NCBI GenBank assembly: GCA_019914945.1
Contig: CM034108.1
Coordinates: 8,256,001-8,320,000 of the forward strand
Origin: Typha latifolia
Taxonomy: Eukaryota > Streptophyta > Magnoliopsida > Poales > Typhaceae
DNA: 64,000 nucleotides
Direction of reading: 5' to 3'
Shown here: positions 1-50,274 of the stretch, one piece after another
How positions within the stretch are numbered: the stretch's first letter is position 1
Layout of the letters: each line of letters begins with the position of its first letter
The notes under the pieces: generated by a model
Database searches by the model: none
Told to the model about the DNA's origin: nothing
Seen by the model: the letters and a program-made list of their open reading frames with translations, nothing else
Translations under genes and position numbers: made by a program

Positions 1-208
1 GCTGCGGCGGTGGGGACGTCGGTGTTGTGGCTGCGGCGTCGGCGGGCCCACCAGAGCTAGCTAGCCCGGCCTGGTTGGCCGGGCCGACTTCTATGGGTGC
101 CATGCACCCTCAGCTCGTGCCACCCCAACATGACACGAGGCTGGCCTCCTCGTGCCATGCAAAAAAAATTAATTTTTTTTATTTTTTATTTAGGGATAGG
201 TTGTTACA
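1..208 (+). repeat. Right end of a large LTR (family LTR-A), cut by the window edge
   Basis: The block ends in TTGTTACA and resembles the last part of the LTRs ending at 11406 and 60422. All three share a GC-rich stretch, a short segment around GCACGAG and CGTG, a T-rich run, then GGTTGTTACA. It lies just upstream of the remodeler gene promoter. Only the right end is visible, so the start, the target duplication and whether it is solo or part of a full element cannot be judged. Short open frames in it are spurious. Confidence 0.6.
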
Positions 209-1289
209 TATTACGTCTAAATCAGTCTATATTTAATTTTTAACATATAACCTCCAATCTATTATTAATAAGAAGGAATTAAAATTTCGTGCATTGAGAT
301 GATATCGCCTTTGTTTTTATTGTTAACAAAGTGTATATGACTTTATGAACAACCAACAAAAACTCGTAGCGAGAGATTTAAAGAACAATTGGCAATTAGA
401 AAGTATCATCAATTAACATAGGAATGCCACATTTCCTGCTAATGCATGTCCGCTCTTCAGCAGTTTATTTAACTTAATAAGGAAGCAAAAAACCAAACCA
501 TAAAAGAATTATCATCAATTCAGGACCGTGGCATCATTTACGGAGCACGTGTATGAAAACCATAGTTTTGGATTAGGTAATGCATTTAATATTGCTTTAC
601 TTCACGCTTGATATATACCAAGATTAATAAACTCATGCTTGCCTTAAACACAGCTTTAACGGGAGAATCTATTCAATCCTAGATTACCTTAACTATCCTA
701 ACTAATATTCAGAAACTCTAAGATGACAGGATCACAACCTTAGTTTGTTCCGAGCATTAATATTATTATTTTTACTCATGCTTATATAGTTATATTGAAC
801 AAAAGAACAAAAAGAACCACAAAGGTGAAAAAGAAAAGAAAATTTAAAAAAAGGAAAAAAAAACTCTTGCACATCATGAGCTTCTTCGTTTCGGCTCGAG
901 GTCAGCTGATCACATATAGAACCCAAAATTACGCGTTCAACATCGCCGTCACGGCCATGACCATCCGCCGAGACGGCGACTAGTGCTGCCGCCTCGGCTC
1001 TCGCAATCCCACACCCCTCCCCAAAAGGAGGAGAAGGGCGAACCCGCACACACGCGCACACACACACACACCAAGTAACCCTACCCGCCACGACCAACGC
1101 ATGTCAGCATCCCGTGACGTGTCAGCTCCTGATGGGCGGGCAGTCTGGTGGGGCCATGAGGTGGAAGCCCTCCGGGGGGTGCATCGCCCATAGGTGTGGT
1201 GGGGGCAAAATGATATTCCCCAGTGCCCTCGATAGTTGAGATGACTCTCCTTTTCCTTCCTTCGACCGAGTTCCCGTACAACACAAGTC
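209..1289 (+). promoter_or_regulatory. Upstream/promoter region of the CHD3-type remodeler gene
   Basis: The first 680 bases are AT-rich and hold no convincing gene. From about 890 the sequence becomes CG-rich, with a CA run near 1051-1068. A C/T-rich leader typical of plant housekeeping-type 5' ends begins just after this block, near 1360. I cannot fix the transcription start. Open frames of 121 aa (732-1097, minus) and 67 aa (1081-1284, minus) are low-complexity or unlike any family I know, and I treat them as chance. Confidence 0.4.
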
Positions 1290-2056
1290 TTCTGTTGTGA
1301 GGTAGAGAGATAAAAGAAGAAAGGGAAGAGGGGCGGGCGACGACGAAGAAATCCCTTTCGCGACTTCCCCCTCCCCCTCCCCAGGCTTCAGATGCCGCAG
1401 ATTTGAGGGTTATAGCTGCGGATTAGAGGTGAGATGAGCTTCTCAGATTTTGAAAACCTCCATTTTTTGCTTCTAGTTTTGTGGATAATGTGCCCTATTC
1501 CATCTACTTTATCGATTTTTGATTGTTTGATGTGATTGGATTCTGCCGGCTTTTGTTCGGCGCATTTTTAAGGCGGGAAAGGAACAATAGGGCCTAATTC
1601 TTGTCAAATAAAGAAGAAAGGGGCAAATATGATGATGGGTTGAATTTATGCATATTTGTGAAAGAGTGAGAGAAAAGATCATGCTAGTTAGTTGGGGATT
1701 TCTTTCTTTCTTTCTTTTTTCCCCTCTTATTCTCTTTTCTCCTTGTCATGGTGTTTCTCTTCATCGAGTAGTTTGATTAGGTTATAGCTGAATTGCTCTA
1801 TAGACGCGTTGCTAATATATCCAATAGAGTTTCTTTCCTCCCATTGCTTTATCTCGTGGTACAGATAATGTGGATACATTATCTGAAGTTAGTTGTTGGA
1901 TAGTAGATTCTTCTTAGCAGTGGGAGCTTCTCGTTTTAGAGTTTGCAGGTGGAATATAACTATATATGCTCTTTTTATGATGCTCAAATTGATGAACTCT
2001 TTTCATGTTTCTTTGTGCCAATAATGATGCATGTGGCAGGGCTAAAGGCTCCAAAT
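1290..2056 (+). other. 5' UTR of the remodeler gene, with one UTR intron
   Basis: The leader includes a CCCCTCCCC tract near 1368-1382. A good donor (GAG|GTGAGA) lies at 1429, and an acceptor (TGGCAG|G) at 2037-2039 lies just before the first start codon I use. A second possible acceptor (TTTGCAG) is at 1942-1948. If that is used, an in-frame ATG at 2024 would add 11 residues to the N-terminus. The UTR start is approximate. Confidence 0.5.
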
Positions 2057-40266
<38,210 letters not shown>

Positions 40267-40545
40267 CAGGCCTTCTAGTTTTTCCTTTTGTGTAGCATTT
40301 TCCCCTTCTAATCTTCCACTTTTGTATGCATAGTTCATAGAGAGTGTTATCTAGGAGCAAGTGCCATGAGTATCTCTCCTTAGAGCTTCTATTGAGAAAT
40401 ACAGTCTCCAATTTAGTACTCTTTTCCAATATTCTTTATTTCTATAATTCCAATATATAGTGAGAAAGGCCATCTGTATTGTGTATATCTATTAGTTACT
40501 CCTTTCCCTCTAACCATAGAAAATAAATTATCACTGGTTTATATT
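40267..40545 (+). other. 3' UTR of the remodeler gene (end approximate)
   Basis: AT-rich sequence follows the TGA. A canonical AATAAA lies at 40522-40527, so cleavage a little downstream is plausible. Donor- and acceptor-like sites further on (acceptor near 40745, another near 41196) could support alternative 3' exons, but nothing conserved is encoded there. Confidence 0.45.
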
Positions 40546-41339
40546 TAAGCCATCCTTTTCTTGGTTTTACTATTTATATCCTTTTATTTTAATATGCCTT
40601 TTTAAGTACCTTCTGCAGTTCTTCCAAAATATATGATGATTCGAAGAGTCAAGAAGGATTACAAGTGATTGAAGTATTACTCTTCTCTACCTCCCGTCTT
40701 ATTTGTATTCCTTGTTTCTAATTTAACCTTCTAATTATGTCACAGGTTCATCTTCCATTAGCAGTAGACTCCAACTAGACAAACTAGCTGCCAAGGCTAT
40801 TGAAGAATTTGGTATTTTTTCCCCCTTTGCTTCTTTTATCTTCTCTTTCTATTTCAGTAGAAGGAAAACGCTATGTTACCATTCATGAACTTGTTATCGT
40901 CATTTTCCCATGCTATTTGGCTTTTTACTTTCTCTGCTTCTCTTCAGTCCATTGAAGCTATATGTAGTTCTGGTGCTTAAGCTAGCATAGAGTTGATTAT
41001 ATAAATCATGGTGGCTGAATTATAATACGAACTGCTGGATACCTGAGTGTTGCTTTCAGTTACAATTTCTCTCAAGTGGGAGCTGTTGGTCTTATGACTC
41101 TTATTTAGTTCTTTGCTGATCTTAACTTGAAATAGATTTTCTGTCCAACTACATTGTATTAGAATATAATCTTTCCGGCCTTTCTATGATCTGTAGGTGA
41201 TGCACATGGTGCGGCATATATCAATGTTGCTTGCAGTAAAAATGAAAGAAAATTTGTGATGTTAATCATCTATTCTTATAGGTTTGTTTTCTCTGATAAT
41301 GAGCATGTTGATTTATTACCATAGTTGTTCTAGTTCTGT
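40546..41339. other. Downstream flank of the remodeler gene
   Basis: AT-rich non-coding sequence. I see no open frame, repeat or transposon end. It may include unannotated 3' UTR exons. Confidence 0.35.
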
Positions 41340-42060
41340 ATGTGCATACTTAAAGTTATAGAGTATCAGACTCGACCCTGTCTTTCGTAGCCTGCATTCC
41401 CATCTGTGTCGCAACTGATTCGGTAAGCTACGTGTCTGGTGCACGGAAAACTGCCTTTGGTCCCCCAACCTTACTCATTGCCTCGACGTCAAAGCAACAA
41501 GATGGGATCACTAAAGAAGTGCTCTCTTTGTGGCGGAAATGACCACACGGGAGTATTGGCATGACCCCTAACCAGATTCATCCTCAATCCCTTCATATCC
41601 TCAGAACCGGAAGCAATCATATGCGGGGCGAAACCCACAGCTGCATGGGAATGTTGCAGAGGATGATGATTCCACAGCAGAAGAATAGGTTGTTTATACC
41701 GCTCAGGCTCTTGGTTGAGCTCTGCCCTTCCTCTCGGCAAATTGATCCATGCCTGATTTTTGGATGAGGAATTCCCTTATTCAGATGGAGAAAACGTTGG
41801 ATTGACGTTAGGCCTAACATTGCATTGTTCCGAATCGGGGCAGAGATGGGAAAGATCAAACAACGGGAATAAGAAGCAAGCTCGCCTTCCTTTTTGATCA
41901 TTTCGATAGGAAGGATTGGTCTACCAAAGCTGACATTTGTGATGACTCTGAGGAAAACCGGGGGTATTTCCGTCTTGTTGGGAGAGAAAAGCGTAAGCTA
42001 GCTTAGGAGGTCCAAGAAAAGAGGGACTGGTGGCTGACTATTCGGCATAGTACGAACCTT
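41340..42060. other. Island of unusual, balanced composition, possibly organelle-derived
   Basis: This block has even base composition and no AT runs, unlike both flanks. The segment at about 41383-41480, including GGTAAGCTACGTG and GGTGCACGG, looks as if it could form a structured RNA. Open frames of 60-95 residues overlap on both strands without recognisable domains. Insertion of mitochondrial or plastid DNA would fit, but I cannot confirm any match. Confidence 0.3.
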
Positions 42061-42839
42061 TACAAACCTTACATGTTCATTATTAGAGCTCTTATTCCCT
42101 ACTCTACATATCTATCTCTCTTTCTACAATAGATATGTAATAGTTGATATGTTAAGGGTATGACAGGAACACTGAAAACTTAAGTGCTATAATTGATTCA
42201 ACAAATGGTTATTTATTTCTAAATTATATTTTCAGTTTAAAAATATAGTGTTCTTTTGCATGTATATCATTTAAAAATATCTTATTTTTGTGCATATACC
42301 CTTCTAAAGTTTATATTGACATTTATACCCTTCTAAAATAACTTATTTGCATATACTCTTTTAAAGTTAATATTTGTATGTGTACTTTAAAATTCTTTCA
42401 TGAGTTATAGACTGTCGAAAAATTTATTTACTTATATATCCTTTTAAATTTCATATTCATATGTATACCTTTCAAGTAACATTTTGACAATTATATTATC
42501 TTTTAGTAATTTATTAGACAAATACGGATATATATTAGACTAAGGGTATTTATGTCTTTCTACCGTTAATCGGATGAAAGTTTAATTAAATTTTATCATC
42601 TAATTGTTTTTTAATTACATACATATATTTCTTATTAGTTTAAGATTGATTTAAAGTAAAATTTGATAACACAGAGATATAGAATAAAATTTAAATTGAA
42701 GTCTATCTCTGATAGAGATAAAGATTCGAATTTAAATTAAATTCTATCTTCGAGTCTTACATGATATCTTTTATAATTAAGGTTCTTATAATTAAAGTGT
42801 AATCATATCTATTATATTTAAAGCCTACGAGAGAAAAAC
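42061..42839. repeat. AT-rich stretch with degenerate tandem repeats
   Basis: Between about 42270 and 42500 a motif like TATACCCTTCTAAA is repeated several times at irregular spacing, each with substitutions. No coding potential or transposon end is seen in the rest. Confidence 0.4.
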
Positions 42840-43890
42840 CTGAAAAGAAAAAAAAAATGTGCTGACTTGGTATGCCATACATCAGATCTTAAAAACCTAT
42901 GTCTAGTTGGTATGATACTAACTAAAAAGAAAGCTTAATAAACATCCTAGTGAGATAGGATCTATCACATGCTATTAATGAAAAATAAAGTGTTAAAAAT
43001 ACAACTGGAAACAAAAAATTTTTTATGTGAAAAAATCTCAAATTTGATAAAAAATTATGGATCCAAACTCGGATCGAAACTAATAACTAAAACCTGTAGC
43101 AATTAACAAAAAGCTTATAAATCACCCACCGATCTTTGTGACTTAATCTGTACCAACTTTGCTCTCTAAATCTCACAATACACTGCTTCCTATAATATGT
43201 TTCCAAACCTTAGTGACCCTCGTGATTGATTCTTTCGTCTCAGCGACGCTCTAGACATAGGTTTTTAAGATCTTATGTAGATGCACATAATTGAGAACGA
43301 TTCAACACGTTTTGTAGAGAATTGATCTCCAATGGTCTCTAAAAGATGATCTCTAGATAGCGATTGACAACCTTTTCTAGGGTTATGAAAAACTCCTAGA
43401 CACAAGTATGTATCTAAATACTAGGCAATGATATCACTCGTTCGTTTAATTAAAAGTCCGTAGAAATATTAAGAACGAAAGCAGAGATGAATGCCAAGAT
43501 TTTAACGTGGAAAAACCCAAACGAGAAAAAATCACGGATCCAAACTCGGATAAAAAACCAACCACTAGAATAGTAGCAGTTATAAGACTGACTCACAAAA
43601 CAACCCGTCGATCCAAACGACTTTATTCCTCTCAGTCTTGCTCGCTAGAACCCACGATTCACCGCTTCTCGTGATTGAAGTCCAATCTCAGTAACCCTCG
43701 AGATTGATCTTTCGTCTAGATAGCCCTTAAGACGAAAGATTAACTTTTGTAGATGAGTGGAACCTTGTTAGTTGAAGAACCGATGTAGCCTCAAGAAGTC
43801 TCCTTTAATAATGCTTCTTCAACCACCTCTTAAGATAGGGCATCATAATCCTTATATATGATCTCCAAGATAGAGCCAAATCCAAGTCTT
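42840..43890. repeat. Copia-type LTR debris, two diverged direct copies
   Basis: About 43000-43260 and 43490-43740 are diverged versions of one sequence. They share ATCCAAACTCGGAT, an ACTGCTT/ACCGCTT block and a TTTCGTCT block, and the second copy has the TTTTAACGTGGAAAAACCC motif common in plant copia LTRs. Boundaries could not be set and no internal coding region is visible. Confidence 0.4.
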
Positions 43891-43929
43891 ATCCGTACTC
43901 ACGAAAGTCCAATTTTATCAAACTTCGTT

Positions 43930-44216
43930 GGTGCGTTCGAACGCGGCCTAGGTGCGTTCGAACGGCATGACTTGAACTCAGGTGCGTTCGAACGGGCCCG
44001 AATGCGTTCGAACGCGACAACTTGAATTCTTCAGGTTGCGTTCGAACGCGTTTGTGAATGCGGCTCTCTGTCTGTGTGAACGCAGTACCCGCGTTCGAAC
44101 GCGTTTGTGAACGTGGCTCTCTGTCTGTGTGAACGCAGTACCTGCGTTCGAACGCGTTTTTGAACGCTCTCTGTCTGTGTGAACGCAGTACCCGCGTTCG
44201 AACGCGTTTGTGAACT
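43930..44216. repeat. Tandem array built on the palindrome GCGTTCGAACGC
   Basis: Three consecutive units occur at 44038-44090 (53 bases), 44091-44143 (53 bases) and 44144-44193 (50 bases), plus a partial unit to 44216. Each starts GCGTTCGAACGCG and contains GGCTCTCTGTCTGTGTGAACG. Four further isolated TTCGAACG palindromes precede the array (43930-44010). All three minus-strand frames stay open through it, which is a side effect of the repeat and not evidence for a protein. Confidence 0.8.
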
Positions 44217-45442
44217 CGGTGTGAACTCGACGGCTTTTCTCCAATAATCTTGCAATTCTTCAAACCAGAGATATTCTAAACTCGTGTAAAGCTCATATAC
44301 ATAAAAAAATACACTTAGAATATTTTGTACACAATTGCCAACAAATGAAAACCTAACAGGTTATATTAAGCTCCTTTGTACCTCTTAGAGATAAGATAGA
44401 ATATTCATTCTACATCGATTCTTTTAGAGATAAAATAAATACCTTTTAAATATAAAATAAAAATATCTTAGAGATAAAATAAATATCTCTTAAAGATAAG
44501 ATAAATATATTTTAGATTTTAGGGATAATGTACACTCTCTCTTAGAGATAAGATAAATACCACTTAGAGATAAAGTAAATATTTAGCAAAAATATCTCAA
44601 ATTTCACAAAATAATAGATTTTACGAAATTTTATGATCCCGTTCGAATGTAAGTTCACCCTATTTGAACGGTCTGATTTAAATCTGCAGAACTATCTTTA
44701 TAACATTGAACGATTGTCAGGGTGCATTTGAACAAAAAAAAAAATGCTTCTCTATATCTTCAAATGTTTTTTAAGATGTGTTTAAATGACACAGCGGACA
44801 ATTGAATGTAGAGTAATCTTTCCTGTGCTCTTGGGTAATTTTTTCATACTACTCCAACCGTTATGACGTCATTTAAACACTTCGATAATGATTATAAAAT
44901 CATTTTACACACTTTGACTTCAAAGTTAATCTTCCAGTTAGATATTATTTATCAAATATTTTATAAATTATCGTAACTTGTGTATATGCTTATAAGTAAA
45001 AATCTAGATACATTACATAAATGAAAATTATGTTTTAAAACACAATTCATCATAAGTATAAATAAAACCTGATGGTTAACTTCCTTATTGATTGATTTGT
45101 ATACCTTCCAGTTTTTCTTATTTTCACTAGGTTTCTGTTAAGAATCGGCTTGATCCGATCCGCAATAGTTCTAGACTTGAGAAAGCTTATAACTTCTGAA
45201 GGGATATGTGAATAATCTAATCGATGGATCCTCTTAAATTTAGGATATGTTGTTGCTCTTGGAGAGAGCTTTACAACGAATCTAAGATCACAGGATTTGG
45301 ACGGTTAAAGCTCAAGGTATTGACCAAATAGTAGGCGAAGGTCAATTAGATCCTAGCTTGATAATCCTTGAATGACTAGATAGATGCTAGGTTTACTTCT
45401 TGGTGTGAAGGGAGAGAAGTTGTTGTAGAAGAGAGGGGTTAG
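44217..45442. other. AT-rich stretch with degenerate TTAGAGATAA repeats
   Basis: About 44383-44585 has several imperfect copies of TTAGAGATAAGATAAATA. The rest to 45442 is AT-rich and carries no recognised feature. It could be the body of an old LTR. Confidence 0.35.
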
Positions 45443-46217
45443 AAGTTGTTGTTTTAGTGTTTAATTCAGAGAAAAAAAGTTTTTTGTATGTCGTGTTCGA
45501 ACTCAGGTGGGGTGCATTCGAACGCGCTTGCAAACGCCTGCATTAAGTTCGCAAATACAGAGAACGTAAAATGTGCATTCGAACGTGATCGAGCGTGTTC
45601 AAACGTTGTCGGCAAAAATCCAATATTTCTAGGGTTAATAATTGTCATTTTTGAATTATTTGGTTAGCCTCTAAAGGTCTGGATGGCAACCAAGGAGTCA
45701 TTATTGAATGAATTGTCACTTCTTCTTCTTCTTCTTCTTCTCTCTCATTCTCTCGTTCCCCGTCGCTACCGCTTCTAGCCTCCCTTGATCGGCCACTCAC
45801 CTTAGTCACTTAGGGGCGGCCCACTCCTCCCCCTTCTTCCAATCTCTCTATTACCTTGGCCTAACCCTTTCCATTATCTATAATCCTTCCACCACCACTT
45901 ACTCACCGATGCCACCCCATTACCGTCGGTCTACCACTATCCATCATCACCTAGGATCTCATGCCTCCATCCACGGATTCATAGATGGACTCCCTGATGT
46001 TTGTCTACTTATTTGACGATATCTCGAGATTTCGTCGTCTGATCTCCCTTAAACTAGATTAATTCGAAAGTTATTTTCTAGAGCTACAACATATCAAAGT
46101 TTCACATCGATCTAATGGCTAGAACTTTCAGACTCCTCTTCCAAAGTTCCGCGCCAGATCCTGCCAAGATCTAAAAACGAGATAGATTTAACCTTAGACC
46201 AAGGGGAAATCGTATCA
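45443..46217 (+). repeat. LTR-B copy, 5'-truncated (plus orientation)
   Basis: It is collinear with the LTRs of the 55272-63323 element, from about 50 bases inside the start (TTGTTTTAGTGTTTA) to the terminal ATCGTATCA. It includes the TTCGAACG palindromes, a CTT microsatellite (about 45718-45740) and CAACATATCA near the end. It abuts an oppositely oriented LTR, so one probably interrupted the other. Confidence 0.7.
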
Positions 46218-46644
46218 GTTTCCTCCACATATTTATAGAGGCTCACCTTAAGGACTCATCTACTGAGTTAAACAACTCTAACAAATCTTAATAAACCCTA
46301 ACAAACTCTAACAAAACCCACGCTTTCACCGCAGTGCGTTCGAACGCACCCGATCGCGCTCGAACGCGGAATTTGCATTTTTTGTCAATGTGAACGTATG
46401 CAGGCATTCGAACGATCGCGTTCGAACGGCCCGATTCTGATCGAACGCATAATTTGCATTCTTTATTATTGCGAATGTATGTAGGTGTTCGCATCCCTGT
46501 TCAAACACAGTCCCTGTGTTCGAACACGCCTCGACAAAAATATTTTTATTGCTTCTAACAAACTCAACTAGATAAATAGGCTCAACCGAATGAACCCAAT
46601 GCCGCGAGTGGAGCCAATATGGATCGAATCATATCACTCCACAC
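46218..46644 (-). repeat. Partial gypsy 3' LTR (minus orientation)
   Basis: Read on the minus strand it starts TGATATGATTCGATCC next to the internal region of the reverse gypsy element and carries four TTCGAACG-type palindromes. Further in lies a TATAAATA box, and it stops where the plus-oriented LTR-B copy begins. Confidence 0.6.
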
Positions 46645-46780
46645 GCTTCCGTTCACCTTGCCCTCAAGGTGTCAACTCAAGATATCGGTCCATGAAGTTG
46701 ACTTCGGGCATCCAAGTCGCCTCGTCCATTGCGCGTCCTTGCCACTCCACCAAAATTTCAGTCACCCACTCATCCTAGAC

Positions 46781-47262
46781 TCAAGTGCGTTGGCGAGCTA
46801 GGACCCAAACTTGAATAAGAGTACTTGCTTCAGATTCAGACTCATCGGCTTCAGTCATTGTTGGCTTTGGTGGAACAACTCCAATGGGCTCGGTAGGGGG
46901 AACTCGACCCTTGAGACTTGAGACGTGAAATACTAGGTATATCTGCGCCTCCACAAGTAAGTCTAGGCGGTATGCCATAGGCCCAATCCTCTTGATCACC
47001 TAGTATGGTCCATAAAACTTTGGAGCCAACTTTTGATTGGGAATGGGTCTAATCGAGCTTTGCCGATATGGTTGGAGCTTGATGTAGACCCAATCCCCAA
47101 TCGAAAATGACCTTTCTTTGTGCCTCTGGTCGTAGACTTGCTTCATTCTATTTTGGGCAGCCGCTAAGTGCATCTTAAGTCTCCTCAACACCTCATCATG
47201 ATCTTGCAAAACTACATCCACCTCAGTTTGGTCGGCTCGGGCCACTCTATCCTTAGCGTATG
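46781..47262 (-). pseudogene. Gypsy integrase C-terminal region
   Basis: The minus strand gives LKMHLAAAQNRMKQVYDQRH, GDWVYIKLQPYRQ, NQKLAPKFYGPY and, after a stop, IKRIGPMAYRLDL and HVSSLKG, the standard end of a plant gypsy integrase before the 3' LTR. Its upstream side runs straight into LTR-A sequence instead of the integrase core. Confidence 0.8.
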
Positions 47263-48262
47263 GCAGGGTATGCTTTGAGCCTATGGGCATAATGTTGAGA
47301 TCGAGTACCGAGTGTTGACTGTGCATAGTGGTCTAGTATGATGATATTATACCGAGATGTCGGCGATGATCGTGATGTTAAGAAATGCATATGATTTCAT
47401 TATCACTTGATATACCTGATTATCGAGTGGTCAATATGCATCATATGTGGTTGCATTTGATATCATAGCATGATCATGGTTGGCATGCATCATATGTGTT
47501 ATATTTGAAAGAAAGTTATGATGATAGTATGATATGTAGATTTATTTATACATTATCGAGAATTATATACTTTGATCAGTTATGACATGATATCTACCAT
47601 ACATTTATATATTATTGAAACATTGTTATACACATTTATGACATGATGCTCTTTCTGATTCATATTATCCAGTACATGATTTACTCTTTGTTTGGCATCA
47701 CTAATTTGGGGTAAGGTCTATTCACTAAGCATTTTGCTCATGACTCTCTTTATTTCTTTTCTAATCCGCTACGTGATAGTGACTTGAGACATCCTGAGAA
47801 GATATTTTAGATTGATGAGATGAGCTATAGGTGAGAGATTGTATAGATGATAATTTGTATGGAAATTGAGTTGTATCGTTGTTTGTTATATTTGTACTTT
47901 ATTGTATTAGACGATGATTTGTATAATATATGTTAGATTTTAGTGTACTCGTGTATCAGTTGTTTTAGTTGTATCTTAATGGTTTGTCATGGCTTGTGTT
48001 GGTCCTGCTAGATTATGTAGTTGTCTAGTATATATTATTGTGGACTTAGATATTCATATGTTAATAGATTTATTTAGTTGATAGTATGATTTATTTAGTG
48101 TTGGATTATGTGAGCATGGATATGTTAGTAGGTTTTATTTGATGATGTCATGATTATATGTGCACAAGAGTGTCTGTGCATGAGGGGCCCCGCCCGTCCT
48201 ATCGCATGAGCAGCACGTGTCATGTGGGCGTGCACGTGCCCGTGCCGGGCGGGGGCATTACA
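47262..48262 (-). repeat. Left third of LTR-A embedded in the gypsy integrase (minus orientation)
   Basis: The reverse complement starts TGTAATGCCCCCGCCCGGCAC and follows the left third of the complete LTR at 57247. It includes CTCTTGTGCACATATAATCATGACATCATC-type sequence (given here only by its position, 48150-48180) and the ACTATGCACAGTCAACAC block. It ends inside the LTR, joined directly to integrase C-terminal sequence. The right two thirds of the LTR and the integrase core are both missing, which indicates one deletion spanning both. Confidence 0.75.
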
Positions 48263-48291
48263 TTTTTCTTCATCCCAGCCCATGTGCAACT

Positions 48292-49735
48292 CTAACTCAA
48301 CTGTTTGTAGGTGCGCAACACCCCTTCATGTCCGGCCATGGGGTAGTCATGGAAGTGGCGCATCAACTCCAAGTGCAAATTATGGTAAACTGAAACAATG
48401 ATCTTGCCCTTGTTCACCAAGAGTCCGTCCTTCACCACCACTCCTTGCATACAACTGGGATCTGCAGCAAGGTCATCCATCATCTTCATGGTTTCTGAAT
48501 CATTCTTGTAGGCCTCCCACAGTTGCTGAAAAAAAGAAAAAATCGGCGCTGAAATTGCCGCCAACGGCTGGATTCGGGCACCTAGATAAGGCGTCGGCGG
48601 CGCTGTTTTTGGTCCCCTTTTTATACACTAACTCGTAGTCATATCCAAGTAGCTTAGACACCCACCTTTGTTGGGCTGATGTGTGTATGCGCTGCCTAAG
48701 AAAGTATGACAAATTTCTTTGACCAGTGTAGATCGTAAAGCAACGCCCGATAAGATAAGGCCTCGGCTTTGTGATAGCATGGATGATGGCGAGCATCTCT
48801 CTTTCATAGGTAGATAGCAGCTATGATATCTCAGAAAGAGCCTTGCTCATATAAGCCACATGTCTGCTTTCTTGCATTAAAACAACCCCCACGTAAACTC
48901 CGGATGCGTCGCACTCAATGTTGAACGGTTTGGAAAAATCTACCAAAGCAAGGATCTGGGCTGAGATCATCGCCTTCTTCCAAGCTTCAAATGCTTCCCT
49001 TGCTTTGTCCATCCATGTGAATGCACCCTTCCACAGCAAGGCTGTGAGGGGAGCCGCAACCTTGCCATAGTTCACCATAAACCGACGATAGTAGCCGGTT
49101 AAACCAAGGAAACCGCGCAGCTCCTTAGTAGTCTTGGGCAGTGGCCAATCCACTATGCTTTGGATCTTGTTAGGGTCAGCTTCCGCGCCATCTTTAGCTA
49201 TGATGTGGCCCAAGTAGTCGACCTTTGTTGGCCCCATGAACACTTGGAGTCCTTTGCTTTCAACTCATGTTACCACAATAAGCCAAGTACCGTTCAAAGA
49301 TGTCCCAAATGCTCCTCTCATGTAGCCGTATACCAATATATCATCAAAGAATATCAGCACATATTGCCTCAAATAAGGCCTAAAGATATCATCCATTAAG
49401 CTCTAAAAGGTGGTGGGAGCATTGGTAAGACCAAAAGACATAACGAAGAACTCATGGTGCCCATCATAAGTTCTAAATGTTGTCTTGTGCACATCGGATG
49501 GTTCGACTCTGATATGATGGTACCCAGCCCTCAAATCCAGCTTTGAGAAGTAACATGCACCTGCCAATTCATCCAGCAACTCTTCAATCAATGGTATAGG
49601 GTACCAGTCTTTGACGGTAATGGAATTGAGAGTCGATAGTCCATAGAAAATCACCACGAACCATCCTTCTTCCTCACGAGTAAGACCGGTGAAGAATAGG
49701 CTTCGACTTGGTCTTATAACCCCACTGAACAACAT
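48292..49735 (-). pseudogene. Gypsy reverse transcriptase, RNase H and integrase zinc region
   Basis: RT pieces are KDWYPIPLIEELLDELAG, YFSKLDLRAGYHHIRV, FGLTNAPTTF, FFDDILVYG and VDYLGHIIAKDG. RNase H pieces are FNIECDASGVYVG, FTIYTGQRNLSYF, LLGYDYELVYKKG and AADALSR. They are followed by MAGHEGVLRTYKQL of the integrase zinc-binding region. Stop codons separate them. The RNase H TGQRNL has Gly where the family usually has Asp. Confidence 0.85.
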
Positions 49736-50274
49736 CTCTTAGACCATCTTTGTTATAGCCTCCTTTTGGATGAATGGATAACGATATGGCCTCACATTTG
49801 CTGGACCCGCCCCGGGCATGATCTCGATGCGATGGTCCTATGCCCTAGGTGGTGGCAATCCATGTGGCTGCTAGAATACATCTTCAAATTCTTGCAAACT
49901 AGCCTTTAAATCAGTGGGTAAGTGTGTTGGATCATCCACGTATTTAGCCCATTCGATGAGTTGCATGAGGAACCCATGGCACCCGGGTTTCAATAACCCC
50001 TTTGGGAACTACAGTGCCTCTTTTGTTTCCATGTTTGATGCAGCTAATATCTGGATTTGTTGGTCTTCATGATTGAACTCCATCGCCATGGTGGTGAAGT
50101 TGAAGGTGACCAGTCCAAGATTCCGAAGCCATGGCACCCCAAGCACCAACGGGTAAAGATCAATTCAGAAGACATGGCCCTGAATTTGTAGTTGGACCTT
50201 GCGGCATATGCTCTCCGTTCTCAATATGGTGCCATCACCGATGATCACATCAAAGCTGTTAGAAGGCTCTGACT

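Noticed and set aside
732..1097. 121-aa minus-strand frame in the promoter region
   Set aside because: Contains a CV repeat from the CA microsatellite and a Phe-rich stretch, has no domain, and lies where the host gene's regulatory DNA is expected.
40744..41280. Acceptor- and donor-like sites after the stop codon, possible extra coding exons
   Set aside because: The remodeler frame ends cleanly at 40266 and nothing conserved is encoded here. At most these are 3' UTR exons.
43889..44263. Regular repeats resembling a CRISPR array, and a 124-aa frame
   Set aside because: The units are contiguous tandem repeats without unique spacers, in plant nuclear DNA. The frame exists because the unit length is close to a multiple of three only in parts and has few stops.
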